Below, piece after piece: positions 22,901-33,400 of a stretch of DNA of 64,000 bases. The number at the start of each line of letters is the position of its first letter. The stretch's first letter is position 1. The notes below the pieces were generated by a model. That model was not told the origin of the DNA and searched no databases. It saw nothing but the letters and a program-made list of their open reading frames with translations. Source of the stretch: Limnomonas spitsbergensis (Eukaryota > Chlorophyta > Chlorophyceae > Chlamydomonadales); NCBI GenBank assembly GCA_037349105.1, contig JAYJMM010000114.1, forward strand, positions 3,959,501 to 4,023,500, in the 5' to 3' direction. Made by a program: the position numbers and the translations under genes.

Positions 22901-25900
22901 CATGTGATTACTGAATGAAGGGAAAACTGCCACTGCGCAGGCCGGCTGTGACGGAGCCTATCGTCATGGAGTGTGCTGGCAACGGACGCATGGGCCTGAA
23001 GGACAGATACTGGACACATATGCCGTGGGGCCAAGACGCTATTGGCTGTGGCAGGTGGACTGGTAAGAGGATTGGTTAGACTGTGCCGTATTGTGCTGTG
23101 TTGAGCTGCCTTGGCTTTAAGGGGTTGCTGGGTGATCAACATCAGGCTGATACGGTTCAAACTTCAAGCAGCAGGGCTTGTAGCACCAGGCCCCCTTGAC
23201 AGTAGGCCATTACGTGGCTGAGGTGCAGCTGGAGCATGCACACTGAAAGAAGCTGTGCCTCGTGTTTTTCCCGCCAAATTAAGGTTGCCGGTTGTCGGAC
23301 CTGCTCCGTGAGGCGGGCGTCCACAACAGCGCAAAGCAAATCATCTTCACCGGCGCAGACAAGGGCCTCCAGGTGCGTGGGAAGTGAAGGCGTGCTTGCG
23401 TGGGAGACGGCTCATAATGCCATAAATGGCCATAAATGTAAGGCCAGGACTAAACAATGGATCCCCCCCTTCCATAATTTCCGTAACTTGAGTACAGCGC
23501 AGACAACGGCCTTCAGGTAAGTGGGAAGTGTTGGGGGGCTTGTGTGGGAGCTTGGCTCTCTTGTACACCAGTATTGAAGTGTGGGGGAGCTTGGCTCTCT
23601 TGTACACCAGTATTGAAGTGTGGGGGAGCTTGGCTCTCTTGTACACCAGTATTGAAGTGTGGGGGGGCTTGGCTCTCTTGTACACCAGTATTGAAGTGTG
23701 GGGGAGCTTGGCTGTCTTGTACACCAGTATTGAAGTGTGGGGGAGCTTGGCTCTCTTGTACACCAGTATTGAAGTGTGGGGGAGCTTGGATCTCTTGTAC
23801 ACCAGTATTGAAGTGTGGGGGAGCTTGGCTGTCTTGTACACCAGTATTGAAGTGTGGGGGAGCTTGGCTCTCTTGTACACCAGTATTGAAGTGTGGGGGA
23901 GCTTGGATCTCTTGTACACCAGTATTGAAGTGTGGGGGAGCTTGGCTGTCTTGTACACCAGTATTGAAGTGTGGGGGAGCTTGGCTCTCTTGTACACCAG
24001 TATTGAAGTGTGGGGGAGCTTGGCTCTCTTGTACACCAGTATTGAAGTGTGGGGGAGCTTGGCTCTCTTGTACACCAGTATTGAAGTGTGGGGAGCTTGG
24101 CTCTCTTGTACACCAGTATTGAAGTGTGGGGGAGCTTGGCTGTCTTGTACACCAGTATTGAAGTGTGGGGGAGCTTGGCTCTCTTGTACACCAGTATTGA
24201 AGTGTGGGGAGCTTGGCTCTCTTGTACACCAGTATTGAAGTGTGGGGGAGCTTGGCTCTCTTGTACACCAGTATGGAGGGCCAGAAGTCTAAAAATTGGA
24301 TCTTCTCTCCCTTTTAATGAACACATTATCTTCGTGGGTGCAGACAAGGGTCGTTGGGCGAGTGGGAAGTGGGGGGGCCTGGGTGATGAGAGAATTTTGT
24401 TTACCCCTAAATTGTCCAGGCCAGGACTGTAAATTTGGCCCTCCCCTTCCCTTTCGATTTCTGTACATGTATTTTATGACTTCGCCATTCTCAACACCTC
24501 TTCCTCCCCCCGGAATTATTTTGCTGCACAGGGTGGGCTTGTGCAGTATTTCCAGAGGTCTGTCACCATCGAGCAGGCCATGATGGACGGGGTGATGCTT
24601 TGCTATGACATGAACGGCCACGAGCTGGCACCCTGTCACGGCTACCCTCTCAGACTGATCGTTCCGGGCTGGTGAGTAAAAATTCCGAACTTGACAAAAC
24701 CCACACAAATCGGAACATTCATCACCAAAATAAAACCAGGACTGAAACAACTGGGAGGCTGCTGTAGAGTTCAGCCTACACCCCAGATCTTGACCCTGAA
24801 CACACTCCTTAAAGCTGCTCCCCTAAAATTTGTAACCCTCAAAACATGGTGGCGAACCCTTTAAGCACTGTGAACCAGGCATTGGACATTTTGGAACCCT
24901 CCGGGCTGCTCCTGGGAAATTCTGCACGACGCTTTGCGGAGATTCAAGCCATCCATTACTTATTTATTTATGTGTGCCAGACTTACTGACGGGGGCTTCC
25001 AGGCGGTCACGATTGACTTAACCTGTAGCAGCTACTCAGCTCCTGGTGGCCCTCCGACCGTAGTCCGTGATGCAGCAGAATTGTTTGGCTGGGACGTGCT
25101 AGGTAAACTGTACTGCCATTTGTTCCGAAGGTACGGCATGGCTTCTGTCAAGTGGCTCACATCGATTGAGGTCGGCGGTGGAGGCTGGAGCGGGCACCAG
25201 ATGAAGGTGTACAGCTTTGCCAGGAGCGATGACGATACCAGCGCTATCCCAATGCGTCACATGATGCCGCGGGCGCTGATGGCTCCTCCCGGCTTCCCCG
25301 ACTTTTTCACGCGCACCCGTGTCTGTGCGCCCGGGACCGTGCGTATCGTCGGCAAGGCGTGGTCGGGTGGTGACGGCATCGCACGCGTCGAGTTTTCCGG
25401 CGACGGCGGAAAGTCCTGGGCGGATGCCGTACTGGGCCGCAAGAACGGGCCGTTCGGCTGGGCCACCTGGTACTACGACTGGCAGGCCAAGGCGGGAACT
25501 ACGGCCGTGTTGGTCTCTCGGGTCACGAACGCGCATGGGATGACGCAAGACGAAGCCAGTGATGAGCAGTTCAACGCCTTTTCCATGGTGGGTTTAAGGT
25601 TGATGGGTTCTGGTGGATGTGGGTTAAGGGTTTCCAGATAGGGTTTAGGGTTTCCTTAGTGGGCTTAAGGTTCATGGCCCTGGGTTTCAAAGGTGTGTTC
25701 ACGCAGTGCTCCTTGGACAACTTTCAAGCCTTACATGCCCGCATCGTGTTATTCACTAGCTGAATTGTAGCTGATGCAAGCAACAGTTAATTCATGCGAC
25801 TAAAACCCTTATCTGTATTAACAACTTCTGTACCGACCTAATTCCGGAAGGTTCGATAAGTAACCCACGCCCTGCATGTCATGGGCATGGACAATTGGGC

Positions 25901-26116
25901 ATGTCCTTGACTTTTTCTGTTTGCATGTAACCCGCTGTGCAGGGTTGCACCCAGCCCCAGCTTGTGTACGTGAGAGTGGAGCCGTCTGTTGAGCCTGGAG
26001 CCTACGTTGAGCTCGAGGTGGAGACCAAGGGTTGCAAGGGGCTCGTTGCGCACGGGCACACCAAGGTCATGTCTGCCGTGGACGCGGACGCGCTGTACCG
26101 AGGTGTCTCGCAGTGA
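19948..26116 (+). CDS. SUOX: Sulfite oxidase-type molybdenum cofactor enzyme
   Basis: Nine exons join in phase: 19948-20019, 20290-20373, 20960-21082, 22486-22634, 22941-23062, 23284-23372, 24532-24671, 25131-25587 and 25943-26116, for 469 aa, near the usual family length. The Moco domain starts around residue 95 (PVGSHFLLIHFDVPN, THRLHLHGL). It includes ECAGNGR with the molybdenum-ligand Cys at about 154, then RWTGCRLSDLLREAGV and HGYPLRLIVPGWYG. The Moco dimerisation domain follows (SVKWLTSIEV, VEFSGDGGKSWADA). The closest style is the bacterial and actinobacterial-type sulfite oxidase family (MECAGNGR, RWTG). It probably oxidises sulfite to sulfate. No heme b5 domain is seen. The first three exons have no family match. 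The ATG at 19948 was chosen because it opens the first phase-compatible exon. The C-terminal 57 residues form an unusual tail. The intron after 22634 uses a GC donor. Confidence 0.85.
20815..20885 (+). repeat. Dispersed intronic repeat, copy 2
   Basis: GGGCTTGCTGCACCAGGCCC, then CTGACCGTAGGCC, then TGTAGCTGAATTAATT, in the intron before exon 3 of the sulfite oxidase gene. Related to copies at 3.8, 23.2 and 63.1 kb. Confidence 0.55.
21601..22485 (+). repeat. Four degenerate upstream copies of a sulfite oxidase exon's 5' part
   Basis: Copies starting near 21601, 21716, 21830 and 21941 resemble the acceptor plus first ~75 nt of the real exon at 22486 (GTCTTGAGCAGAGACGTGAC, then CTCATCCATTTCGATGTGCC). 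Period is about 115 bp. The fourth copy is split by the 418-bp hAT-like element. With that element and one target duplication removed, its distance to the real exon is 119 bp, in step with the others. Confidence 0.8.
22000..22417. mobile_element. Non-autonomous hAT-like element (MITE), 418 bp
   Basis: The ends are CAGGGTCCTAGGGGCC and GGCCCCCAGGACCCTG, 16-bp inverted repeats with one mismatch. Both sides are flanked by the 8-bp direct repeat CTTCGACA (21992-21999 and 22418-22425). CAGGG ends with 8-bp duplications are typical of hAT transposons. Inside, the hairpin GTCGGCTGACGCCGAC occurs near 22027 and 22279. No coding capacity. It sits in an intron of the sulfite oxidase gene. Confidence 0.8.
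23160..23240 (+). repeat. Dispersed intronic repeat, copy 3
   Basis: GCAGGGCTTGTAGCACCAGG, then CCCTTGACAGTAGGCC, then GTGGCTGAGGTGCAGCTGG, in the intron before the exon at 23284. Related to copies at 3.8, 20.8 and 63.1 kb. Confidence 0.55.
23497..24380 (+). repeat. 39-bp tandem array framed by copies of an exon-donor junction
   Basis: About 19 copies of a 39-bp unit (AGCTTGGCTCTCTTGTACAC, then CAGTATTGAAGTGTGGGGG) span roughly 23540-24278; two copies are 38 bp. The array is preceded at 23497 and followed at 24338 by copies of the end of the exon at 23284-23372 (GCGCAGACAAGGGCCTCCAG, then donor and GTGGGAAGTG). The array lies in the intron between exons 6 and 7 of the sulfite oxidase gene. 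Because 39 is a multiple of three it leaves long open frames on both strands that are not genes. Confidence 0.85.
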
Positions 26117-26701
26117 TCTTGCTTCTTGAGGGAGTGAAGTGTCAGAAAGTGCCAGAGTGGATGTTTAGAACCGGAGCGACGCTCGTGACGGGGAGTAAAA
26201 AAGGCTGCCGGTTCCAAATAGCAGATCATGATACGGTATAACATATCTAGCATATGAGAGTCAAGGTATGTGTGCCTAGAACGTACAGTAAGCACACTCA
26301 GAATTGTGAGGGCGAGGGCTGTGAAATGTCCATCAACAAGGTCATCACTGATGATCTTTGGTCAGCAGGAATGAACAGTCACCTTCCATGTTACGTGTTG
26401 AGAGAAGTGATATAGGTTCCAGCATGCTGCTAGCTGGAGAAATGTTTTTTATTATTCTTTCATGTTTACGCCTTTGGGATGTGTACCGTTAATCTTTCAG
26501 GAATGTCGATGATGTCTCACCTTGCGCTGCGTGCGAGGGTTCTAATAAGGAATGATTGATCATGGACAAGTGCTCCAAGTCCTGACCTGAATGGTGAATG
26601 ATGACTCAGGTGCCCAGGCAGGTGGACAAAAAAGCACCATCGGGGCCAATGATGTGCGTGCCGCGGTGTGATTCTTCATCATCTCAGTCGCAAATGGACA
26701 C
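26117..26701 (+). other. 3' flank of the sulfite oxidase gene
   Basis: Begins with the 3' UTR after TGA at 26114-26116. No gene seen. Confidence 0.5.
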
Positions 26702-26945
26702 AAATAAACGTGGGGACCTTTGCCACCTAACCCGGGTTTCTTTTGGTGTCTCTTCTTTTCTTGAACCCTTCGCTCTTTTTCAGGGTTGTTTTCTTTCGGG
26801 TGCGAACAACCATCGGCGTGTCAGTGCGATAACGCACGGTATGCAACATCTCTTTCTGCCACCGGCAGTTATCGAACTCGCGACCTCTGCTTGATCAGTA
26901 TCGTCGGTGCTAGGCTGTAAGCGACTGACACCAGTACGGCATTAT
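26702..26945 (-). mobile_element. tRNA-derived SINE, minus-strand copy
   Basis: About 240 bp, in reverse complement nearly identical to 27127-27385. Its tRNA-like head is at the 26945 end, and its T-rich tail region is near 26702. See the plus-strand copy for promoter boxes. Confidence 0.6.
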
Positions 26946-27126
26946 CCAGGGGTGGGTTGCGACGTAGTGTTCTGCCGCAAGCGCGGCCTCGATCAAAAGA
27001 AGCGCATTAGCAATGCGATTCTATTGCACCCAACGTCGGCTGTAGGTGACATGAATTCGAAAAGCTTTTGGGCCGCGCGGCGATGACACCTCTCGCCCGC
27101 CACCCACCCAAAGTAATCGTCCGTGA

Positions 27127-27385
27127 CTAATGCCGTACTGGTGTCAGTCGCTTACAGCCTAGCACCGACAATACTGATCAAGCGGAGGTCGCGAGTTCGA
27201 TACCTGCCGGTGGCAGAAAAGTTGTTGCAGACCGTGCGTTATCGCACTGACACGCCGATGGTTGTTCGCACCCGAAAGAAAACAACCCTGAAAAGAGCGA
27301 AGGGTTCAAGAAAAGAAAATACACCAAAAGAAACCCGGGTAAGGTGGCAAAGATCCCCACGATTTTTTTATTTTTTTTAGTCACT
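27127..27385 (+). mobile_element. tRNA-derived SINE, plus-strand copy
   Basis: The head resembles a tRNA: an A-box-like TGGTGTCAGTCG near 27139 and a B-box region GGTCGCGAGTTCGATACC near 27187, followed by CTGCCGGTGGCA. It does not fold as an intact tRNA. The body ends CCCCACG and then a T-rich tail (ATTTTTTTATTTTTTTT). Together with 26702-26945 it forms a head-to-head pair about 180 bp apart. Confidence 0.6.
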
Positions 27386-30300
27386 TTTTTTTTCTAGGCA
27401 CACTTTTTTTACAGTCTTCCATGAAGGAGATCCCTAAAAACAAAATCATTTGACAAAGAGATAATCTTATGAAGAAGAAAAAAATCACTGCATAAGAGGC
27501 ATGCGGCCTTCTACACACAACACACATGCACCAATGTTACTTTATTCCCACCTGCGACAATCCCTTCTTCTAGGACTATCGGCCGCAAGGCGCAGGCCTC
27601 TTGACGTTGCCCCAAATTCGCCCTGTGGTGGCCGTTAAGCGGCCTGCCAATTGTGATGCAATTATAACAAAAAGAAACGCTGACATGAAGGAATGAGAGG
27701 CCCTGGCTTTAAGTGGATGGAACCTGCAGTCGAAACCGTCTTCCGGGCCCCTACTAGTAAAGAGAATAACCCTTTTTGAGGGTTAGTCTCTTTAGGGGCA
27801 GGGAATACGGTTTGCCTGACCTTGTTGTTCTTGCTGTTTGGTAGGTGAACTTGCTTCCCTTTCTTCCCTCTTGTGCATTCCCCTTGGCTCTCCTTGCTCA
27901 CTTCATGTTTGCCGACGTGACCGAGCTTAACTTAGGCAGGGCCCAGAAGTGTAACGCCATCACTAACTGGGGCATGCATTCATGCAGCATGCCAGCATCT
28001 GGGCCCTGGCCTTCATCCCCAGCTCATTCAGCCCAGGTATGTGCACTCACAAATAATACGTTTCAGAATGCTTTGTCACGTACTCACCTTCGAGACAGTT
28101 GGGCGCCTACGCGGCCGAGCCTTTTTGAGCAGGGTCCAGATGTGTAATGGCATTGGCCTACTCACCTTCTGATGATAGCAAGAGCCTTCTTGTGCATGAC
28201 CCAGAGGTGTAACGCGACCGAGCCCTCTTGTGCATGACCCAGAGGTGTGATGTCATTGACCTACCCACCTTCTCATAGCAAGATCCCTCTTGTGCATGGC
28301 CCAGAGGTGTTACGTGACCTAGCCTTCTTGTGCATGGCCCAAAGGAGCAACGTGACCTAGCTTTCTTGTGCCTGGCCCAGAGGTGTTACGTGACCTATCC
28401 TTCTTGTGCATGACCCAGAGGAGTAAGTAGTAACGTGACATATCCTTCTTGTGCATGGCCCAGAGGTGTTACGTGACCTATCCTTCTTGTGCATGACCCA
28501 GAGGAGGAACGTGACATATCCCTCTTGACTTCTTGTGCATGGCCCAGAGGTGTTACGTGACCTGGCCTTCTTGTGCATGGCCCAGAAGTGTAACTTCATG
28601 ACATAGCAAGAGAACCTGGCCCGGCTTCCAATGAGCTGTGACGTCAAAGGGGATCACTTGGGACTACCTTTATTTCCTCATATGCCTTCTCCCCTGACTG
28701 TCCTAGCTGTCATTTTGTTTGCCGATGTGGCCGAGCTTCATCTCAGCATGGCCCAGAGGTGTCATGTCATTGACTTGGGACTACCAGGTTGAGGGATAGA
28801 ACCCGCCGCACGATCTTCTCTCTCCCCCTGTCTAGATCGCGAGGTTCCATGCTCCTGCCCCCCTCACATGGGAGGGGGGCATGGCTCCACCGTGGTCATG
28901 GCTGTGCATGGTAGCTGGAATTGAACTTGGCCATTCCCTACCAGCCCCCGCGTCTGAGCGTTTAGCAGGGCCCAGCGGGTATGAATAGTTCTAAACGCGG
29001 GACTACCAGGGGCTTGGTCGGATCTTTCATGGTTCACTTCTGCCCTGTCGGATCTTTCATGGTTCAATTATGCCTTGTCGGAGGTTTCATGGATCTCTTC
29101 CTCCGCTGTACGCTTTGTTGAGGCCTAGATTTATTGTTCTTCTTTGCCTTCTTGGGGAATAGGCTTGAGAGGGGCAAAGATCCTTCGGGCTGCCTTTTGG
29201 GGGGGGGGGGTATTTCTTTCTCCTCATGTGTTATTCTCCTTCTTTCCCTCTTACGTTCAGTTTCTTTTCTTCCAACGGGACAGTTGGGCGCCCACGCGGC
29301 CGAGCCTTTTTGAGCAGGGCCCAGAGGTGTAATGTCATTGACTTCCTCCGGTGATCCATGCTGTACACAGGCATGCCTGTCGCCCTTGGACTATGAGGGT
29401 CCAGTTAGAGCGCTCTCTTCGGGGGTCCAGCCACCCGGGGTCCAGCCACACCGCAGTGACGAGTCTTGCGCTATGGCAGGACTTAACTCATCACTATACA
29501 TGGAGTGGGGGTTGTCCAGCCATTGTGATCTGTCCTGCCATGGCTAGCAGCCAGGGTCCAGCCATGATGTTTCCTTAGGCAATGTAAGGGGGGCACTTGA
29601 TTGGGCCCACTCTAACTTGGTAAGGTAAGGTATACCTGCCTTCTCCGACCCATAGTCTCTCATAAGCAGGACAAGGCTACCCTTAAGTTCCCATCCATAA
29701 CCGGATCCAATGCTTTGGGTTCCGCTGACGCTGCAGTAATCTGTCCTAATGATTCAGACTGTTCTCCTGCTTTGGTTCCAGAAACCGAACACAAATAAGG
29801 TGTTCGCCCCCCTATGTACACAGGATTTTGAATTGGACATTGTAAACCGGGAGCAGGCCACCATACCGGTAGCCTCGCGATCGTCATACACGTTGCAACT
29901 GTCGCAGCAGCTTCGGCAGCAGCTTCCTACCAATTGCTCTTTCACAACACACATTTCGGTCTACCACTCCGACCGCCAACATGCGTCCACGGATCGATAT
30001 ATGCCGACCCAGTGACATGGTGATGAGATATGCACTATGCGCATGAGTGGGCACTTCGCTACTAGCCCGTGTTTCGGACGATCGGCTCATATCACCCGCC
30101 TACCACCGCACCAACAGCCGTGCTGCTGTGCCAAACCCTACCAAATTCAAAATGTTTGCAGACGTGGCGCAGGGCTGCCGACAAACTGCCGGCAAACTGC
30201 AGTAGCCAGAGGAGAAACTACGCCCAGGCATCACACCGCTTTCACCGCATGCATCACACGAAAACGGCCGTTCCAAATTCAAACTAGTATTCAGCAGTCC

Positions 30301-30450
30301 CCGGTCATAGCAGGTCGCAGCAAGCAGAGACACAATTTGTACACGTGCTTGCACGCCGATGCCCGGGCACAACTTCCATTCCAGCTCGCCACAGATTTTC
30401 CCAATTCGTGCGTCGCGTCAGTTTACTTGTCAGGCGCGGGCGAGATAAAT
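27386..30450. other. Intergenic region without a recognised gene
   Basis: No protein family seen. It contains a 38-bp array (listed). GACAGTTGGGCGCC-CACGCGG and the following ~65 bp occur twice (near 28095 and 29280). GTCGGATCTTTCATGGTTCA is repeated near 29018-29095, and GGTCCAGCCA several times near 29426-29562. Confidence 0.5.
28185..28605 (+). repeat. 38-bp tandem repeat
   Basis: About ten copies of CTTGTGCATGGCCCAGAGGT followed by GTTACGTGACCTAGCCTT, with some longer spacers. The CCCAGAGGTGT core also appears as a dispersed motif elsewhere in the window. Confidence 0.8.
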
Positions 30451-33400
30451 ATGGCCATGTTTGTGGCGCTGCTGCTGATTCTGCTATCGCGGCCATGTCT
30501 CTTCCCAGATGCAAGCTGCCGACCCAGCGGCACCTCTCCAGTGGTATTTTCAAATCACGGCAGTGCAGCCTTACATCCACGTCCAGGCTTGGAGAAACTT
30601 TCCACACCACATACAATGCCGTCATCGGTGACAGCTGCAATACCTCCGGACTTGGCGCATGCCAATGCCAGCTGCCACAGCATGGCACATCGGAGTGGCA
30701 GTGTGACGCGCTCTCGCCAAGGGGACTATCACGGTAATGATACGCCGATTTGTTAGTTTCCAAAACACAATTCAAACTAATTGGGCATGGCCACCGTTGC
30801 ATGGCCCCCCTCTGCATGGCCCCTCCTAGCATGACCCCTCTTCCCACGTCACTCCCTTGCATGGCCCCTCTTTCCATGTCACTCCCTTGCATAGACCTCC
30901 ATTGCATGATCACATCTTTTAGCTCCGACAAGGAGACATGCACCTACTTGCCTCATCTTGAGCACAAGATACACGTGTCAGAGAATGGGTATTGGTACGA
31001 GCTATTGCTGTTGCTACTGCTGATCCGGCTGTTGCTGCTGATGCGTCCCTTGGAATTTTAATATCAGGTCGCCAACATGGTTGGTGGAATGCAGCTGCAA
31101 AGCAGCCACCGGGTTCCGAAGATGGCCACGACGATGGCAGTGCTCCTTCTCACCCGCAGTGCAAAGACGCCAGGATGTCATCCCATGTGTGGTCTTACGA
31201 CGGCCCGGATCGAAACAAGGATGGCAAGGATGGTGTCCGGCAGCTGCTTCGTCGGCGGGGGCCATGTGGCCATGCACTTCGCAGACAGCCATCATCGTCC
31301 CAACCAGGTGGCTGCTCTGATGGCCTGCATGGCAGCTGCCCTGATGGGCTGCATGGCGGTCGCTCTGGTGGCCTGCATGGCGGTCGCTCTGATGGCCTGC
31401 ATGGCAGTTGCTCTGATGGCCTGCATGGCGGCCGCTCTGATAAGCTGCATGGCAGCCGGTCTGATAATCTGCATGGCGGCCATTCCGATCGGCCGCGTGG
31501 CGACGGCCGAGCGAATTGGTGGCTTCACGAGGCCGGGGCGATACGCCTGCTAGGGAGTCTGGCCTTGATGGTATCCAATGAGGGGCGCAGGGCGGGGCCG
31601 GATGGCGATTCCGCCGACTCGGCAGGCGAGCCGGGGGGGAACGACGCTGCTGACTCAGCCGGAGGGCCGGGGGAAGACAACGCTGACTCAGCAGGCAGGA
31701 CGGATCCACTCCCCGCCTCCGTTGTCGCTGGGCATAAAAGCGCTGTGGGTTGGGATGGGACCCCTGATGACCCGCTACGGCGTTTACCCGATCGGTTGAC
31801 GCCGAATGTGGTCCTGCCGCTGTCCATGGCCGAAGCAGCAACCAAAGGGGCGCGCTTCCAACGTGACGGGTTTGTCATGCTGGGATGGGCTCGGCTTGCC
31901 GAGGGTGGCGGCGGCAGCGGTGGCGGTGGCGGCGAGGCGGGCAGAGGCAGCGACACTTTCCCATCCCTGGAGTGGCAACCTGATGGCGGTGTTGCAGATC
32001 TAGAACCAGTGGATTATTCAGATTCAGATCCAGATCTGTCCAGGCAGGAGTTGCAGGGAGGGGCATCAGAGGTCGGACAGGGTAATTCGCAGCATCAGGC
32101 TGTGAGTAAGCAAAGGCAGCGGGGACACAAAGTGCTATGGACCCCTATCTTAATAGACAAAGGCAACGCCGACAGCAGCAGCAGCAGCAGCAGCAGAGGC
32201 ATCAAGCTTGAAACGGGCGAGCAGCCGTCACCTCTCCCTCCCATTCAGCCCTCCCCCTCAACACCGTCTTCAAGTCCTATCTTGCCTTCACAGCTCCTCT
32301 CACCACTGTCAACACCTCCATCCCCTCCACCACTCCCACCACCTTCACTGCCTCCCTCACCACTGCCACCACCACCGCCACCACATCCATTACCACCTCC
32401 ACCCCCACCACCTCCACCACCTCAGTCATTCCCACCACATCCAATACCCCCACCCCCACCCCCACCCCCACCCCCACCCCCACCCCTATCACCGCCACCA
32501 CCCAAACCACCTTCACTACCTCCCTCACCACTGCCACCACTGCCATCCCCATTACCACTGCCACCTTCATCACCCCCACCCCCACCACCTCCATCACCTC
32601 CACCACCACCACCTCCATCACCCCCACCCCCACCCCCACCTCAACCACCGACACCGCCACCACCATCGTCCCCACCACCTCTATCTCCACCACCGCATCC
32701 CTCACCGTCACCCACACCACCACCACCACCACCTCAGCAACAAGTGGTTGTCCTGCAGCTCAAGGCCGCACCCTCCTCAGGGGGCATTGGCCCCTCTGGG
32801 GAGCAGCGCCTGGCATTCGGACCTGAAGGCTGCGCCCGGCTAGCCGCCATGGCCAACCAAGAGGCTTCGGGAAACGGCCCTGACGGCAGCCCAACTCAAA
32901 GCCCGGACTCCCCCTCCTTCCCCTCCTCCTCCTACTCATCCTCCTCTCCTGCGCCTGAAATGGGAGCACCTGCACCGATAGCCGATTCGCCCACTTCCTC
33001 CTCCTCCTCCTCCTCCTCCTTGGCTTTCCAGTGTGCTTTTTCTGACGGCTCTTTGATGCTGGTCCTCGGGCTGTTCATCGACGAAGCAGCTGCCGACCAG
33101 GCGCTGGCAGCCCTCAGGCTACCGTCAACATCAGCAGCCGTTTTCGAGGGTGAGGGACGAGCCTGGCCGGGGGCAGGGGGTATGAGGCGGGTGCTTCTTA
33201 CGGGCAGGAGGTATGAGGCGGGTGCTTCTTACGGGCAGGGGGTATGAGGCGGGTGCTTCTTACGGGCAGGGGGTATGAGGCGGGTGCTTCTTACGGGCAG
33301 GGGGTATGAGGCGTGGGCATGGATCATATCCTATTTATTGTATGTTCACCCTATCACACACCATCGATGGGTCTTATAATTATCTATTACCTGCCTTCCA

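Noticed and set aside
23347..24347. Repeat-protein frames on both strands
   Set aside because: They are products of the 39-bp intronic array, which lies between two phase-matched sulfite oxidase exons.
27127..27215. Functional tRNA gene
   Set aside because: A- and B-box-like motifs are present, but stems do not pair well, the anticodon arm is disrupted, and a near-identical inverted copy with a shared non-tRNA body lies next to it. It fits a SINE better.
30305..30943. 212-codon minus-strand frame opposite the protease first exon
   Set aside because: It overlaps the exon with the signal peptide on the plus strand, which is phase-compatible with exon 2; the minus frame has no family features.
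32208..32843. His-rich plus-strand and Val-rich minus-strand frames
   Set aside because: They are shadows of the proline codons in protease exon 2. Only the Pro frame is phase-compatible with its neighbours.
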